Below, piece after piece: positions 51,110 through 60,514 of a stretch of DNA of 64,000 bases; position 1 is the first letter of the stretch; the number at the start of each line of letters is the position of its first letter. Both the position numbers and the translations under genes were made by a program. Source of the stretch: Paracoccus hibiscisoli (lineage in GTDB: Bacteria > Pseudomonadota > Alphaproteobacteria > Rhodobacterales > Rhodobacteraceae); assembly GCF_005048265.1 (NCBI RefSeq), contig NZ_SUNH01000006.1, forward strand, positions 150,132 to 214,131, written 5' to 3'. Under the pieces are notes generated by a model. It was not told the DNA's origin and did no database searches. It was given only the letters and a program-made list of their open reading frames with translations.

Positions 51110-51903
51110 TTGGTCATCAACCTGTTCTGGCTGACCGAGGCGCAGATAGCCTACTACCTTCAGGTCATTCCCAAGAGCCACGGCCACACGGGTGTTGGCG
51201 ATCTTTGGACCCTCAACGGCGTTATCATCATTAATCGCAATGGTTTGTCGTGGTGCGATACGCCGGGGAAACGCGCCCCCGCGAAAGCTTTCTCCAATTC
51301 TCGGAAACAGTAGAAGGATTTCGGGGTCTTCGACCGGGCCATGGGCTGACCGCCGAAGTGACGGGTGCAGAGACGATCATCAACAATGCGGCCTATCTAA
51401 AGGGTGCCTCACACGGGTCGCAGCCGGCATGCGAAGAGGGTGCGCGCGACAGGCAAGCGGGTCGAACAGAAGAGTTCGAGGGAAAGGGAAATTGTCCTGG
51501 GAACAGTTTTGTCCGACAATGTTCCGAGAAGCTGCAGGCTGTCACTGATGTGAAAGTCCGACCGATCCGCTTCTACATATTTGCAGGATAGGTTAGCGAT
51601 TACGCCGTCACGGTGGCGCTTCTGAGCGGCCGCCAATGGCTGACTGTTTCCTGAGAGGATGGAATATGACGCTGACTATCTACAAAACGCATGCCAGAAT
51701 AGCAGGATAGAAGCGTCTATTTCAGGCGTGGCGTCCCGTAAGATCACAGTGAAATACGCCAAGCGGCGCTGCAAAGGCCGTCACCGCATCGAAATTTTGC
51801 TCGGTCGCCTCAAGGAATGCGGATGTGTCGCTCGGCGGTACGACAAGTGCCCGGAGACATACCATTCCGCCATCGCTTTGGCTGCGACCGCCATTGCCTG
51901 ACT
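51110..51903 (+). pseudogene. Decayed IS5/IS427-type transposase, nearly full length
   Basis: Pieces in several frames spell out one IS5-family transposase. N-terminal part: NLFWLTEAQIAYYLQ and NGVIIINRNGLSWCDTPGKR (51110-51313). Middle: AETIINNAAYLKGASHGSQP, then DRQAGRTEE and KLQAVTDVKVRPIRFYIFAG, ending at TAG (to 51591). C-terminal: VKYAKRRCKGRHRIEILLGR and VARRYDKCPETYHSAIALAA (51659-51901). These align along their length with the element at 63.4-64.0 kb. Frameshifts and stops (one after FYIFAG, where the other copy continues QVSDY) show it is inactive. It lies just past the atp terminator in plus orientation. Confidence 0.85.
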
Positions 51904-51935
51904 GCGATCAAGACGGAGGTCCGACCCCAGGGCTG
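51904..51935 (+). repeat. Probable 3' terminal region of the decayed IS5-type element
   Basis: After the transposase stop the sequence GATCAAGACGGAGGTCCGACC resembles GATCAAGAACGAGTCCTGAAC at the matching end of the right-edge element, supporting the element boundary near 51930. Confidence 0.5.
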
Positions 51936-52849
51936 GGCCGGGCAAACACCCTGATGCTCATGGACGAGCGCACTTACCAAGCAGAAACTGTGGCACTTCA
52001 ATTGTTCAGACGCGAACTGGACATCGCACCGCCCGACCAGTCATGGCAGACCCGCTCAAAAGCCATATGTTATCGACACGCAGGCCCCTCTATTGCCTTA
52101 AACGGCTTCTTCCAGGGATATAATCTCCAAGGGCCACTTGGACTGACGGCGCGCAGCACCTCACGCGCAGCGGCGATCAAAGAATCCGGAACACGCCATT
52201 TCCCGCGTCACCTATCTAATAACCGTTGCTGATACCGCCGCCCCGGCAGAACTCGACTACCAGCGCTCGACCGTGATCAAGACGTTTGGTCGCAAGGACA
52301 CGCCCCGCAATCTGTCCTGTCGGCTCTCTGCGCAATTCCTGCACGCACCACGTGAAAAGATATGCCGTCTGCGGCCTTTGCCGCAGAGCTACCTGTGTAG
52401 AAACACGCAGCCGCGCCGCGCCATCGGGCCACACCCGGACGCGTGATCGACTGGCAGGCGCCAATCTGCCGGTCTTGCGAGAGGGGTTGTTGGCGGCACG
52501 GCCTGTAACCACACCGCCACCATACGACGCGCGTGATATAGCCTTGCAGTGCCAACGTCGTCTCCTCGGGGTGATCGATATCGCCCCCCGGACCTGACGT
52601 CGCCCGGATCGCCAGCTTCGAACCGCCGGTAGGCAGGGTAGCATGGCTACCGGCATCGCCGTTGGTGCCCGCCATCTCGCCCACCATACGTCCGCTCCAA
52701 GCCGCCAGACACGCGGCGCCGATGGGCCAGGCCCAAACGATGCCACATCGGCTTTGCCAAGGCAGAACCTCCGACCTGATAGCACCCTCCGAGCCAAGGT
52801 ACCCCTTGCGCGGCAGCACGACCCGCAGGCGGCGCCGTGCTGCGGGGTT
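51936..52849. other. Gene desert downstream of the decayed IS
   Basis: About 0.9 kb without a gene I can support. Open frames on the minus strand across 52216-52954 exist in two frames at once, lack a family match and a ribosome site, and stop inside the pabC hairpin region or run into it. Probably decayed accessory DNA left after IS insertion. No RNA genes or CRISPR-like repeats seen. Confidence 0.6.
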
Positions 52850-52902
52850 CGGGGGCGGTGCCCCCGCGCAGACCGGACCCCTTCGATGGGGGTCCGGTCT
52901 GC
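52850..52902 (-). terminator. Double hairpin terminating mfd-pabB-pabC
   Basis: Just past the pabC stop, a 14-base perfect stem GCAGACCGGACCCC / GGGGTCCGGTCTGC (52868-52902) with loop TTCGATG, followed on the minus strand by a second hairpin CGGGGGC-GGT-style (GGGGGC / GCCCCC, about 52850-52866). No T run, but the stem is exceptionally stable. Confidence 0.65.
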
Positions 52903-52908
52903 TCCGGC

Positions 52909-53544
52909 TCAGATCAGGCGGATCGGGATCAGCCCGCGCAGGGCATTGCCGCAAAAGGCCTCGCCCTGCCGAAGGTCGTCCGGCGACAGGACCGCCTCCT
53001 GCGCCTGCCCGTCACGCAGCAGGTGCGCCCGCAGAACGCCGGGCAGAAGGCCGCAGGCCAGCGCCGGCGTCACCAACCGGGCGCCGCGGCGCAGAAAGAC
53101 GTTGGTGATCGTGCCCTCGCACAGCGCGCCGTCGTGGTTGCACAACAAGGCCTCGTCCGCGCCGGGGGGAAGCGCGGCGCGCGCGGCCTCGTAGACCGGG
53201 CGGTTCGAGGACTTGATGCCCAGCCAGAGATTGGACGGATCAAGGCGCAGCGGCGACATCACCACGTGCCAACGCGGCGGGTTCGGCGGCAGCGGCGCAT
53301 GGGTCAGCGCCACCGCCCCATCCGCCGCGACCGCCAGACGCGCGCGCAGCACCTGGCCGCGCGGCAGCCCGGCCAGCGCCGTCCATACCCGCCCCTCGTC
53401 CAGCGGAAAGCCCACCGCGGCGCAGCCCCGACGCAGCCGATCGCGATGCAGGTCCCACAGGGGGATGCGCCCATCCGCCTCGGCGCGCATCGTCTCGAAA
53501 ACGGTCAGATCGTCGGGAATGGGCCCAGGAATGCGGATTTGCAC
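52909..53544 (-). CDS. pabC: Aminotransferase class IV, aminodeoxychorismate lyase-like
   Basis: PLP enzyme of 211 aa, fold type IV. The PLP lysine is in LGIKSSNRPVYEAAR; ALLCNHDGALCEGTITNVFL and the ACGLLPGVLRAHLL block are the conserved BCAT/ADCL signatures. A GTG start at 53544 is preferred because AGGAGG lies four bases upstream; a codon at 53559 is the alternative. It overlaps the end of pabB by 40 bases. With PabB it should complete 4-aminobenzoate synthesis for folate: PabB makes aminodeoxychorismate, PabC releases pyruvate. Confidence 0.9.
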   Translation of the reverse strand: MQIRIPGPIPDDLTVFETMRAEADGRIPLWDLHRDRLRRGCAAVGFPLDEGRVWTALAGLPRGQVLRARLAVAADGAVALTHAPLPPNPPRWHVVMSPLRLDPSNLWLGIKSSNRPVYEAARAALPPGADEALLCNHDGALCEGTITNVFLRRGARLVTPALACGLLPGVLRAHLLRDGQAQEAVLSPDDLRQGEAFCGNALRGLIPIRLI

Positions 53545-54638
53545 AATGCCTCCTCCCATTCCGGTCCGGCCTCGCTGTCATGGATGATGCCGCCGCCGAC
53601 GTTCAGGCGCAACCGGTCCGGCGCCTCGAACCAGGGCGAGCGAATCGCGACGCTGAACCGCATCGGCCCTGACGGATCGACCCATCCGATGGCCCCGCAA
53701 TAGATGTCGCGCGGGGCGGCCTCCAGTTCGGCGATGATCTGCATCGACCGGATCTTGGGCGCGCCGGTGATGGACCCACAGGGAAACAGCGCCCCGAGGA
53801 CCTGCGCCAGCCCCACCCCCGGCAGCAGCTGCCCCTGCACGGTCGAGACCATCTGATGCACGGTCGCATAGCGTTCGACATGGAACAGCTGCGGCACCTG
53901 CACGCTGCCGGGGCGGCAGATGCGGCTGATGTCGTTGCGCAGCAGATCGACGATCATCAGGTTTTCGGCCCGGTTCTTTTCCGAGGTCTGCAGGGCCTGC
54001 GCTGCGGCCATATCCGCGGCGGGGTCGGCCAGGCGGGCGGCGGTGCCCTTCATCGGGCGGGTCAGGATGCGCCGCTGATCATCCACGGCAAAGAACAGCT
54101 CGGGGCTGCGCGACAGCACGATGGGGCCGCCCAGATCGACGAACGCCCCCTCGCCCACCGGCTGCCGGGCCGCCAGCGCGGCGTAAAGGGCCAGCGGATC
54201 GCCCGACACCTCGGCCGTCAACGGAAAGGTCAGGTTGATCTGATAGGTATCGCCCGATTCGATATAGCCATGCACGGCTGCGATCGCGGCGTCATATCGC
54301 GCCCTGTCCCACAGCGGACGTAGCCTGCCAAAGCACGCCTCAGCCCCCGCAGCAGGCAGCGGCGGCGCGGGTTCGGGGCCGTCAAAAACGCCCATCAGGA
54401 TCAGCGGCATCCGCCGGTCAGCAGGCATCAGATCGGCCAGGCGCGGGGTCAGCGCGTAGCCCAGTTCATAGGACAGATACCCCGCCAGCCAGCAGCCCCG
54501 CGCCTGCGCCGCCTGCATCGCGGCCAGCGCCGGACCCACGCCCTGCGGCGCGTCGGCCCGGATCACCGCCTGAGGCCGGGTGAACAGCGTGCCGCAGCCC
54601 AGGGGTCCGGTGTCGAACCGGATCAGGCCGTCGCTCAC
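53505..54638 (-). CDS. pabB: Aminodeoxychorismate synthase component I
   Basis: Chorismate-using enzyme of 377 aa, first step of 4-aminobenzoate synthesis. The chorismate-binding domain covers most of the protein: YIESGDTYQINLTFPL, FVDLGGPIVLSRSPELFF, ILTRPMKGTAAR, NRAENLMIVDLLRNDISRI and the catalytic block PCGSITGAPKIRSMQIIAEL. The N-terminal domain is short, as in the single-domain alphaproteobacterial form. ATG overlaps the mfd stop (ATGA). A PabA glutaminase is not nearby. Confidence 0.94.
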   Translation of the reverse strand: MSDGLIRFDTGPLGCGTLFTRPQAVIRADAPQGVGPALAAMQAAQARGCWLAGYLSYELGYALTPRLADLMPADRRMPLILMGVFDGPEPAPPLPAAGAEACFGRLRPLWDRARYDAAIAAVHGYIESGDTYQINLTFPLTAEVSGDPLALYAALAARQPVGEGAFVDLGGPIVLSRSPELFFAVDDQRRILTRPMKGTAARLADPAADMAAAQALQTSEKNRAENLMIVDLLRNDISRICRPGSVQVPQLFHVERYATVHQMVSTVQGQLLPGVGLAQVLGALFPCGSITGAPKIRSMQIIAELEAAPRDIYCGAIGWVDPSGPMRFSVAIRSPWFEAPDRLRLNVGGGIIHDSEAGPEWEEALCKSAFLGPFPTI

Positions 54639-57600
54639 GGGGCGGGCTTTCGGGCGGCGCGGCCTTCGCGGATCTTGGCGGCCAGGTCGCGGGCAACGGC
54701 AAAGGCACCCTTGATCCGCTCGCCATCCGTGGCGAAATCGCGCTTGAGGACGATCTTGTTGTCGGTGACCTTGGCGGTGCCCCGCTCGTCGGCCAGGAAA
54801 TCGACCAGGCCCGCGGGGTTCGGGAACTTGTCGAGGTGGAACTGGACGGTGATGCCCTTGGGGCCCACATCCAGCTTGGCGATATTGGCGCGCTTGGCCA
54901 TTGCCTTGATGCGGATCACCAGCAACAGCGTGTTCACCTCTCGCGGCAGGGGGCCGAAACGGTCGATCAGCTCTGCCGCGAAGCCCTCCAGCTCCACCTT
55001 GGTGGTCAGCTCGGCCAGACGGCGGTAAAGGCCCAACCGCACATCCAGATCAGGGATGTAGCTGTCGGGAATGGTCACCGGCACACCCAGGTTCAGCTGC
55101 GGCGCCCATTCATCCTCGGGCGTGCCCTCCAGCTCACCGGATTTCAGCTTGGCAATCGTCTCCTCCAGCATCTGCTGGTACAGCTCAAAGCCGACCTCCT
55201 TGATATGGCCCGACTGCTCCTCGCCCAGCAGGTTGCCGGCGCCGCGCAGGTCCAAGTCCTGGGACGCCAGGTTGAAGCCCGCGCCCAGCCCGTCGATGGA
55301 GCCCAGGAATTTCAGCCGCCGCATCGCCTGCGGGGTCAGCGGCACGCGGGGTTTCGTGGTCAGATAGGCGTAGGCCCGCGCCTTGGACCGCCCGACCCGG
55401 CCGCGGATCTGATAGAGTTGCGACAGCCCGAACATGTCCGCGCGCCAGACGATCATCGTGTTCGCGGTCGGGATATCCAGGCCCGATTCCACGATGGTCG
55501 TGGCCAGCAGCACGTCATGGCTGCCGTCGTAAAAGGCGTTCATCCGCTGATCCAGATCGCCCGCCGCCAGCTGGCCGTGGGCGACGATATAGTTCAGCTC
55601 GGGCATGTTCTCGGTCAGCCAATGCTCGACCTCGGGCAGGTCGGTCAGGCGCGGGACGACAAAGAACGACTGCCCGCCGCGATATTTCTCGCGCAGCAGC
55701 GCCTCGCGGATGGTGACGCTGTCGAATTCGCTGACATAGGTGCGGATGGCCAGGCGGTCCACGGGCGGCGTGCTGATGACCGACAAATCACGCACGCCGG
55801 TCAGGGACAGCTGCAGCGTGCGGGGGATGGGCGTCGCGGTCAGGGTCAGGACGTGGATGTCGCTGCGCAGCTCCTTCAGGCGTTCCTTGTGGGCGACGCC
55901 GAAATGCTGCTCCTCGTCGATGATCAGCAGGCCGAGGTTCTTGAAGCGCACGCCCTTGGCCAGCACCGCATGGGTGCCCACGACGATGTCGACCTGCCCG
56001 TCCGACAGGCCGGTGCGGGTGGCCGCGGCATCCTTGGCGCTGACAAAGCGCGACAGCGGACGCACGGTGATCGCGGTGCCGCGGAACCGTTCGACGAAAC
56101 TGCGGTAATGCTGGCGCGCCAGCAGGGTCGTGGGGGCCACCACGGCGACCTGCATCCCCTGGCTGGCGGCGATGAAGGCTGCGCGCATCGCGACCTCGGT
56201 CTTGCCAAAGCCCACATCGCCCACGACCAGGCGGTCCATCGGGCGGCCCATGGCCAGATCGCCGGCCACATCCTCGATGGCGGACAGCTGGTCGTCGGTC
56301 TCGCTATAGGGGAAACGCGCGGCAAAGGCCTGCCAGTCGTGATCCTCGGGCTCCAGCACGGGGGCGGGGCGCAGCAGGCGTTCGGCGGCGACGCGCATCA
56401 ACTTGTCGGCGATCAGCTTGATGCGTTCCTTGAGGCGTGCCTTGCGGGCCTGCCAGGCGCCGCCGCCAAGGCGGTCCAGCAACCCCTCCTCGTGGCCGTA
56501 ACGCGACAGCAGCTCGATATTCTCGACCGGGACATAGAGGCGGTCGCCGCCCGCATATTCCAGCGCCACGCAGTCATGCGGGACCTTGAGCGCCATGATC
56601 GTCTCGATGCCGGTATAGCGGCCGATGCCGTGTTCGACATGCACGACCAGATCGCCCGGCGACAGGGTCTGGGTGTCCTTGAGGAAATTGTCGGCCTTGC
56701 GCCGCTTTTTCGCGCCCCGGATCAGCCGGTCGCCCAGCACGTCCTGTTCCGAGATGACCGCGATCCGCCCCAGGGCGGTGCCGTCCGCGACGAATCCCTC
56801 CTCCAGCGGCCAGACGGCCAGACCGATGCTGCCCGCCGCGTCAGACAGGTCGCGCAGATCGGCGATGGGCTTGGCACCCGCCAGCCCCTCATCGGTCAAC
56901 AGTCCCGACAGGCGATCGCGCGCCCCGTCCGAAAAGCTGGCGATCACCACGCGGTGCGTGCGCGCCAGCGTCTTGACGTGACCGGCCAGCGCGCTGAACA
57001 GGTTGATCTGTTCGGCCTGGCGTTCGGGCGCGAAATTGCGCCCCGGACGCCCGCCCGCATCCAGCACGCCGGGACCGGGCGGCTGGTTCAGCACCGACAG
57101 ACGCAGCACGCGGTGCGGGGCCAGCCAGGCGGCCCATTCCCCTTCCGTCGGGAACATCGCGTCGGGGGGGATGGGTTTATAGACGGTGTCGCTGCGGCCC
57201 TTGGCGGCCATCGCGGCGCGGCGGGCCTCGAACTGTTCGCGGATCGTATTGCGCCGCGCGTCGATCACCTGGCCGATATGGTCGTCCAGCACGACCGACG
57301 CGCCGGGCAGATAGTCGAACAGGCTCTCCATCCGGTCGTGGAACCAGGGCAGCCAATGCTCCATGCCTGCGGTCTTGCGGCCCGCGCTGACGCTTTCGTA
57401 CAGCGGGTCGCTGGTGCCGCCGCCATGCTCGGTCCGGTAATTCTGGCGGAACCGGGTGATCGAGGGCTCGTCCAGGATCACCTCGGACATGGGGGCCAGT
57501 TCGACCCGGTCCAACTTTTCGGTGGTGCGCTGCGTGTCGGGATCAAAGCGGCGCGCCCCGTCCAGCACGTCGCCGAACAGGTCCAGCCGGATCGGCCCGG

Positions 57601-58114
57601 TGGTGCCGGGGGGATAGATGTCGATGATGCCGCCCCGGATCGCATAATCGCCGGGGTCGGTCACGGTCGCGGTCTGCGCAAACCCCATGCGGACCAGGAA
57701 ATCGCGCAAGGCCGCTTCGTCGATGCGGTCGCCCACGCGGGCGATGAAGGCCAGCCCGGTGACCAGATCCCGCGCGGGCAGGCGCTGCAGCACCGCGTTC
57801 AGGGTGGTCAGCAACACGAACGGCCCCCTGACCCGTCCCTGGGCCAGGCCCGCCAGCGTGGCCATGCGCGCGGCCTGCACCTCGGCCGCCGGAGAGACGC
57901 GGTCATAGGGCGTCGTGTCCCAGGCCGGGAAATCCAGCACGGCCAAGTGCGGCGCGACAAAGGCCAGGGCGGCGCGCATCGCCTCCATGCGGCGGTCGTC
58001 GCGGGCCACGTGGATCACGGGGGCCCCGCGGTTTTCGGGTCGCGCGGCCTCGCGCGCGATCAGCGCGGCGTCATAGCCTTCGGGCGCGCCGGAGAGGATC
58101 AGCTGTTCGGACAT
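54635..58114 (-). CDS. mfd: Transcription-repair coupling factor
   Basis: Large DNA translocase, 1159 aa, that removes stalled RNA polymerase and recruits UvrA. N-terminal UvrB-like region (LPARDLVTGLAFIARVGDRI, GGIIDIYPPGTTGPIRLDLF), RNA-polymerase interaction domain with LSPGDLVVHVEHGIGRYTGI, helicase motif I VVGDVGFGKTEVAMRAAF, motif II LLIIDEEQHFGVAHKERLK, motif VI QIRGRVGRSKARAYAYL, and the C-terminal TRCF domain (DSYIPDLDVRLGLYRRLAE). Complete. Leads an operon with pabB-pabC, an unexpected partner set. Confidence 0.97.
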   Translation of the reverse strand: MSEQLILSGAPEGYDAALIAREAARPENRGAPVIHVARDDRRMEAMRAALAFVAPHLAVLDFPAWDTTPYDRVSPAAEVQAARMATLAGLAQGRVRGPFVLLTTLNAVLQRLPARDLVTGLAFIARVGDRIDEAALRDFLVRMGFAQTATVTDPGDYAIRGGIIDIYPPGTTGPIRLDLFGDVLDGARRFDPDTQRTTEKLDRVELAPMSEVILDEPSITRFRQNYRTEHGGGTSDPLYESVSAGRKTAGMEHWLPWFHDRMESLFDYLPGASVVLDDHIGQVIDARRNTIREQFEARRAAMAAKGRSDTVYKPIPPDAMFPTEGEWAAWLAPHRVLRLSVLNQPPGPGVLDAGGRPGRNFAPERQAEQINLFSALAGHVKTLARTHRVVIASFSDGARDRLSGLLTDEGLAGAKPIADLRDLSDAAGSIGLAVWPLEEGFVADGTALGRIAVISEQDVLGDRLIRGAKKRRKADNFLKDTQTLSPGDLVVHVEHGIGRYTGIETIMALKVPHDCVALEYAGGDRLYVPVENIELLSRYGHEEGLLDRLGGGAWQARKARLKERIKLIADKLMRVAAERLLRPAPVLEPEDHDWQAFAARFPYSETDDQLSAIEDVAGDLAMGRPMDRLVVGDVGFGKTEVAMRAAFIAASQGMQVAVVAPTTLLARQHYRSFVERFRGTAITVRPLSRFVSAKDAAATRTGLSDGQVDIVVGTHAVLAKGVRFKNLGLLIIDEEQHFGVAHKERLKELRSDIHVLTLTATPIPRTLQLSLTGVRDLSVISTPPVDRLAIRTYVSEFDSVTIREALLREKYRGGQSFFVVPRLTDLPEVEHWLTENMPELNYIVAHGQLAAGDLDQRMNAFYDGSHDVLLATTIVESGLDIPTANTMIVWRADMFGLSQLYQIRGRVGRSKARAYAYLTTKPRVPLTPQAMRRLKFLGSIDGLGAGFNLASQDLDLRGAGNLLGEEQSGHIKEVGFELYQQMLEETIAKLKSGELEGTPEDEWAPQLNLGVPVTIPDSYIPDLDVRLGLYRRLAELTTKVELEGFAAELIDRFGPLPREVNTLLLVIRIKAMAKRANIAKLDVGPKGITVQFHLDKFPNPAGLVDFLADERGTAKVTDNKIVLKRDFATDGERIKGAFAVARDLAAKIREGRAARKPAP

Positions 58115-58154
58115 GATGGTTGACCTAAGGCCCGGGACGGTGAAGTCAAGCGGG

Positions 58155-58727
58155 CTAGAAGCCCAACGGATGCAGGACCGTCCACAGCGCCCCCCACAGC
58201 GCCGTCACGGCGACCGATATCATCGACAGGATGGTGACGAAACGCTTGTGCCAGATCATCGCGCGGGCGGCGTCGGCGGCGGCCTGCGACACGGGCGCGC
58301 GGCCCTCCTGCGCGGCATGGACCAGGGGCACCAGACGGCGCGCCAGGCGCACGCGCATCCAGAACAGCGCCCAGAACGGCACCAGCAGCAGGGTCAGCGC
58401 CTGCGCCATCTCCAGCCCGAAGCCAAAGCCCAGCACCGCCAGCGAGGTGATCAGAAAGCTGGTGACGCCCAGAAACACCGCCCCCTCGCGCGGGCCCAAC
58501 TGCCAGCGCGGCAGGATCAGCGACAGCCAGTCCAGCAGCGTGATGACGGCGGTGCCCTGACCGTCGCCCTGGCCCTGCGCCTGATGGGCGCGCGACAAGA
58601 CCTCGGTCGGCACGCCCAGCACGCTGCGCCCGACCATGGACCAGGTGCCGATCAGCACCAGCCAGAACCAGATCGAGGAAAAGGACCGGCTGCCCAGAAG
58701 CCCCAGCAGGTTGTCGAATTGCGGCAC
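58155..58727 (-). CDS. Multi-helix membrane protein of unknown function
   Basis: A 190-residue membrane protein with GTG start (SD AAGGAACTG). Hydrophobic stretches near residues 15-35 (SIWFWLVLIGTWSMVG), 60-75, 85-105 (VFLGVTSFLITSLAVLGFGF), 110-130 (LTLLLVPFWALFWMR) and 165-185 (FVTILSMISVAVTALWGALW). I have a memory of Rhodobacteraceae homologues labelled as a component of SufBCD complex, but there is no evidence for that here. Divergent from hemB. Confidence 0.72.
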   Translation of the reverse strand: MPQFDNLLGLLGSRSFSSIWFWLVLIGTWSMVGRSVLGVPTEVLSRAHQAQGQGDGQGTAVITLLDWLSLILPRWQLGPREGAVFLGVTSFLITSLAVLGFGFGLEMAQALTLLLVPFWALFWMRVRLARRLVPLVHAAQEGRAPVSQAAADAARAMIWHKRFVTILSMISVAVTALWGALWTVLHPLGF

Positions 58728-58821
58728 GGGCAGTTCCTTGTCCTTGTCTGCGCGCGACCTTAGAACGGGTTTCGACCAAGGAAAAGCGGCACGGTTGCCC
58801 CACCCCAGACAGGAGGCCCGC

Positions 58822-59817
58822 ATGGCCAGTCCGATCATCGCTCCCTTCCCCGCCGGCCGCCTGCGCCGGCTGCGCCGCAATGCCAACATCCGCGCCATGG
58901 TGTCCGAACGGAACCTGACGCCCGCCAACCTGATCTGGCCCATCTTCGTGACAGAGGTGGCCGGCGCCGAGGGCGAAATCGCCTCCATGCCGGGGGTCGA
59001 GCGTCTGACGCTGGATGGGGCCAGACGCGCCGCCGAACGGGCCGCACGCCTGAACATCCCGGCGATCTGCATCTTTCCCCATTCCGATCAGGCCAGCCGC
59101 ACGGATGACTGCGCCCGCGCATGGGACCCCGACAATATCGGCAACCTGGCCATCCGCGCGGTCAAGGAGGAGGTCCCCGACCTGGTGGTGATGACCGACA
59201 TCGCGCTGGACCCCTATAACGCCAACGGCCATGACGGGCTGGTCCGGGACGGAGAGATCCTGAACGACGAGACGATCGAGGCGCTGGTGCGCATGGCGCT
59301 GGTCCAGGCCGATTGCGGGGCCGACATCCTGGGCCCAAGCGACATGATGGACGGCCGCATCGCCGCCCTGCGCGCCGCCCTGGAACGTCACGATCACAAG
59401 AACGTCGCCATCCTGTCCTATGCCGCGAAATTCGCCAGCGCCTTTTACGGGCCCTTCCGCGATGCGGTGGGGGCGTCGGGTCGGCTGGTGGGCGACAAGA
59501 AGACCTATCAGATCAACCCCGCCAATCGCGGCGAGGCGATCCGCTGCGTCGCGCGCGATCTGGCCGAGGGCGCGGACATGGTCATGGTGAAACCGGGCAT
59601 GCCCTATCTGGACATCTGCCGCGCGGTCAAGGACGAGTTCGGCGCGCCGACGTTTGCCTATCAGGTCAGCGGCGAATACGCGATGATCGAGGGGGCCATC
59701 CGCAACGGCTGGCTGTCGCGCGACGCGATGGTGGAAAGCCTGCTGGGCTTTCGCCGGGCGGGCTGTGACGGGGTCTTGAGCTATTTCGCGCCCACCGTGG
59801 CCGAGATGCTGGCGTGA
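58822..59817 (+). CDS. hemB: Delta-aminolevulinic acid dehydratase (porphobilinogen synthase)
   Basis: Condenses two 5-aminolevulinate molecules to porphobilinogen for haem, 331 aa. Active-site lysines in AILSYAAKFASAFYGPFRDA and MVMVKPGMPYLDICR. The catalytic metal site that in zinc enzymes is a cysteine triad reads MTDIALDPYNANGHDGLV here, with aspartates and alanine instead, so this is the zinc-independent (Asp-rich) form known from Rhodobacter and rhizobia. SD AGGAGG five bases before ATG. Stop is followed by a YSC84-like gene 70 bases on. Confidence 0.96.
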   Translation: MASPIIAPFPAGRLRRLRRNANIRAMVSERNLTPANLIWPIFVTEVAGAEGEIASMPGVERLTLDGARRAAERAARLNIPAICIFPHSDQASRTDDCARAWDPDNIGNLAIRAVKEEVPDLVVMTDIALDPYNANGHDGLVRDGEILNDETIEALVRMALVQADCGADILGPSDMMDGRIAALRAALERHDHKNVAILSYAAKFASAFYGPFRDAVGASGRLVGDKKTYQINPANRGEAIRCVARDLAEGADMVMVKPGMPYLDICRAVKDEFGAPTFAYQVSGEYAMIEGAIRNGWLSRDAMVESLLGFRRAGCDGVLSYFAPTVAEMLA

Positions 59818-59887
59818 CGCCCGGCGCTGGCGTATCCTGCCGGGCAACGGGCCGGCACGAGCCCCGCACAGCGACACGAGGCGACAC

Positions 59888-60514
59888 ATGAGCAATGCAC
59901 ACAACCTGTCCCGGCGCAGCCTGCTGCTGGCCGGGGGCGCGGCCCTGCTGGCGGCGGGGTGCAGCAACGCGGTCGGCAGCGACGCCGCAGCCCAGCTGGA
60001 CGCGCGGGTCGATCAGACGCATCAGTATCTGATCGGCACCTATCCCGCCTCGGCGCCGCTGCTGCAGAACGCGCGCGGCGTGCTGTACATGCCCCTGATG
60101 ACCGAGGCCGCCCTGGGATTCGGCGGCGCCTATGGCCAGGGCGCGCTGCGCATCGGCGGGCAGACGGTCGACTATTATTCCGCGACCCGGGCGACCGTGG
60201 GTTTTCAGGCTGGCGCGCAGCAATATGCGCATGTGCTGATCTTTCAGGACGAACAGGCGCTGATGGCGTTCCGCGCCGCACCCGGCTGGACCGCGGGGGC
60301 CGGGGCCTATTACGCGCTGCCGTCGGGCGGCATGGCGGTGGGGGCCGACACGTTCAGCGCCCAGTTCCCGGTCGTGGCGATGATCTTTGGCCAGTCGGGC
60401 CTGATCGCGGGCGCGGCCATCGAGGGCACGAAATACACCCGCGTCATCCCCTCGGCCCTGCCCGAGGTCCAGTTCGGCACCCTCAGCCTGCCGCCGATGG
60501 GCGCGGGCGGCTAA
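59888..60514 (+). CDS. YSC84-like (SYLF-domain) lipoprotein
   Basis: A 208-residue exported lipoprotein. Twin-arginine N terminus NLSRRSLLLAGGAALLAAGC with lipobox LAAGC (Cys25). The mature part has the Ysc84 actin-binding/SYLF-like pattern: NARGVLYMPLMTEAALGFGG, ATVGFQAGAQQYAHVLIFQD and GMAVGADTFSA. These domains bind lipids in eukaryotes; bacterial function is not known. Its stop overlaps the convergent dioxygenase gene (CTAA). Confidence 0.85.
   Translation: MSNAHNLSRRSLLLAGGAALLAAGCSNAVGSDAAAQLDARVDQTHQYLIGTYPASAPLLQNARGVLYMPLMTEAALGFGGAYGQGALRIGGQTVDYYSATRATVGFQAGAQQYAHVLIFQDEQALMAFRAAPGWTAGAGAYYALPSGGMAVGADTFSAQFPVVAMIFGQSGLIAGAAIEGTKYTRVIPSALPEVQFGTLSLPPMGAGG

Noticed and set aside
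52216..52954. Two overlapping minus-strand open frames upstream of the mfd-pabB-pabC terminator
   Set aside because: Both frames are open at once, neither has a recognisable domain, ribosome site or codon pattern like the neighbours.
54836..58123. 1095-codon open frame on the plus strand opposite mfd
   Set aside because: Antisense shadow of mfd, which is unmistakable on the other strand.
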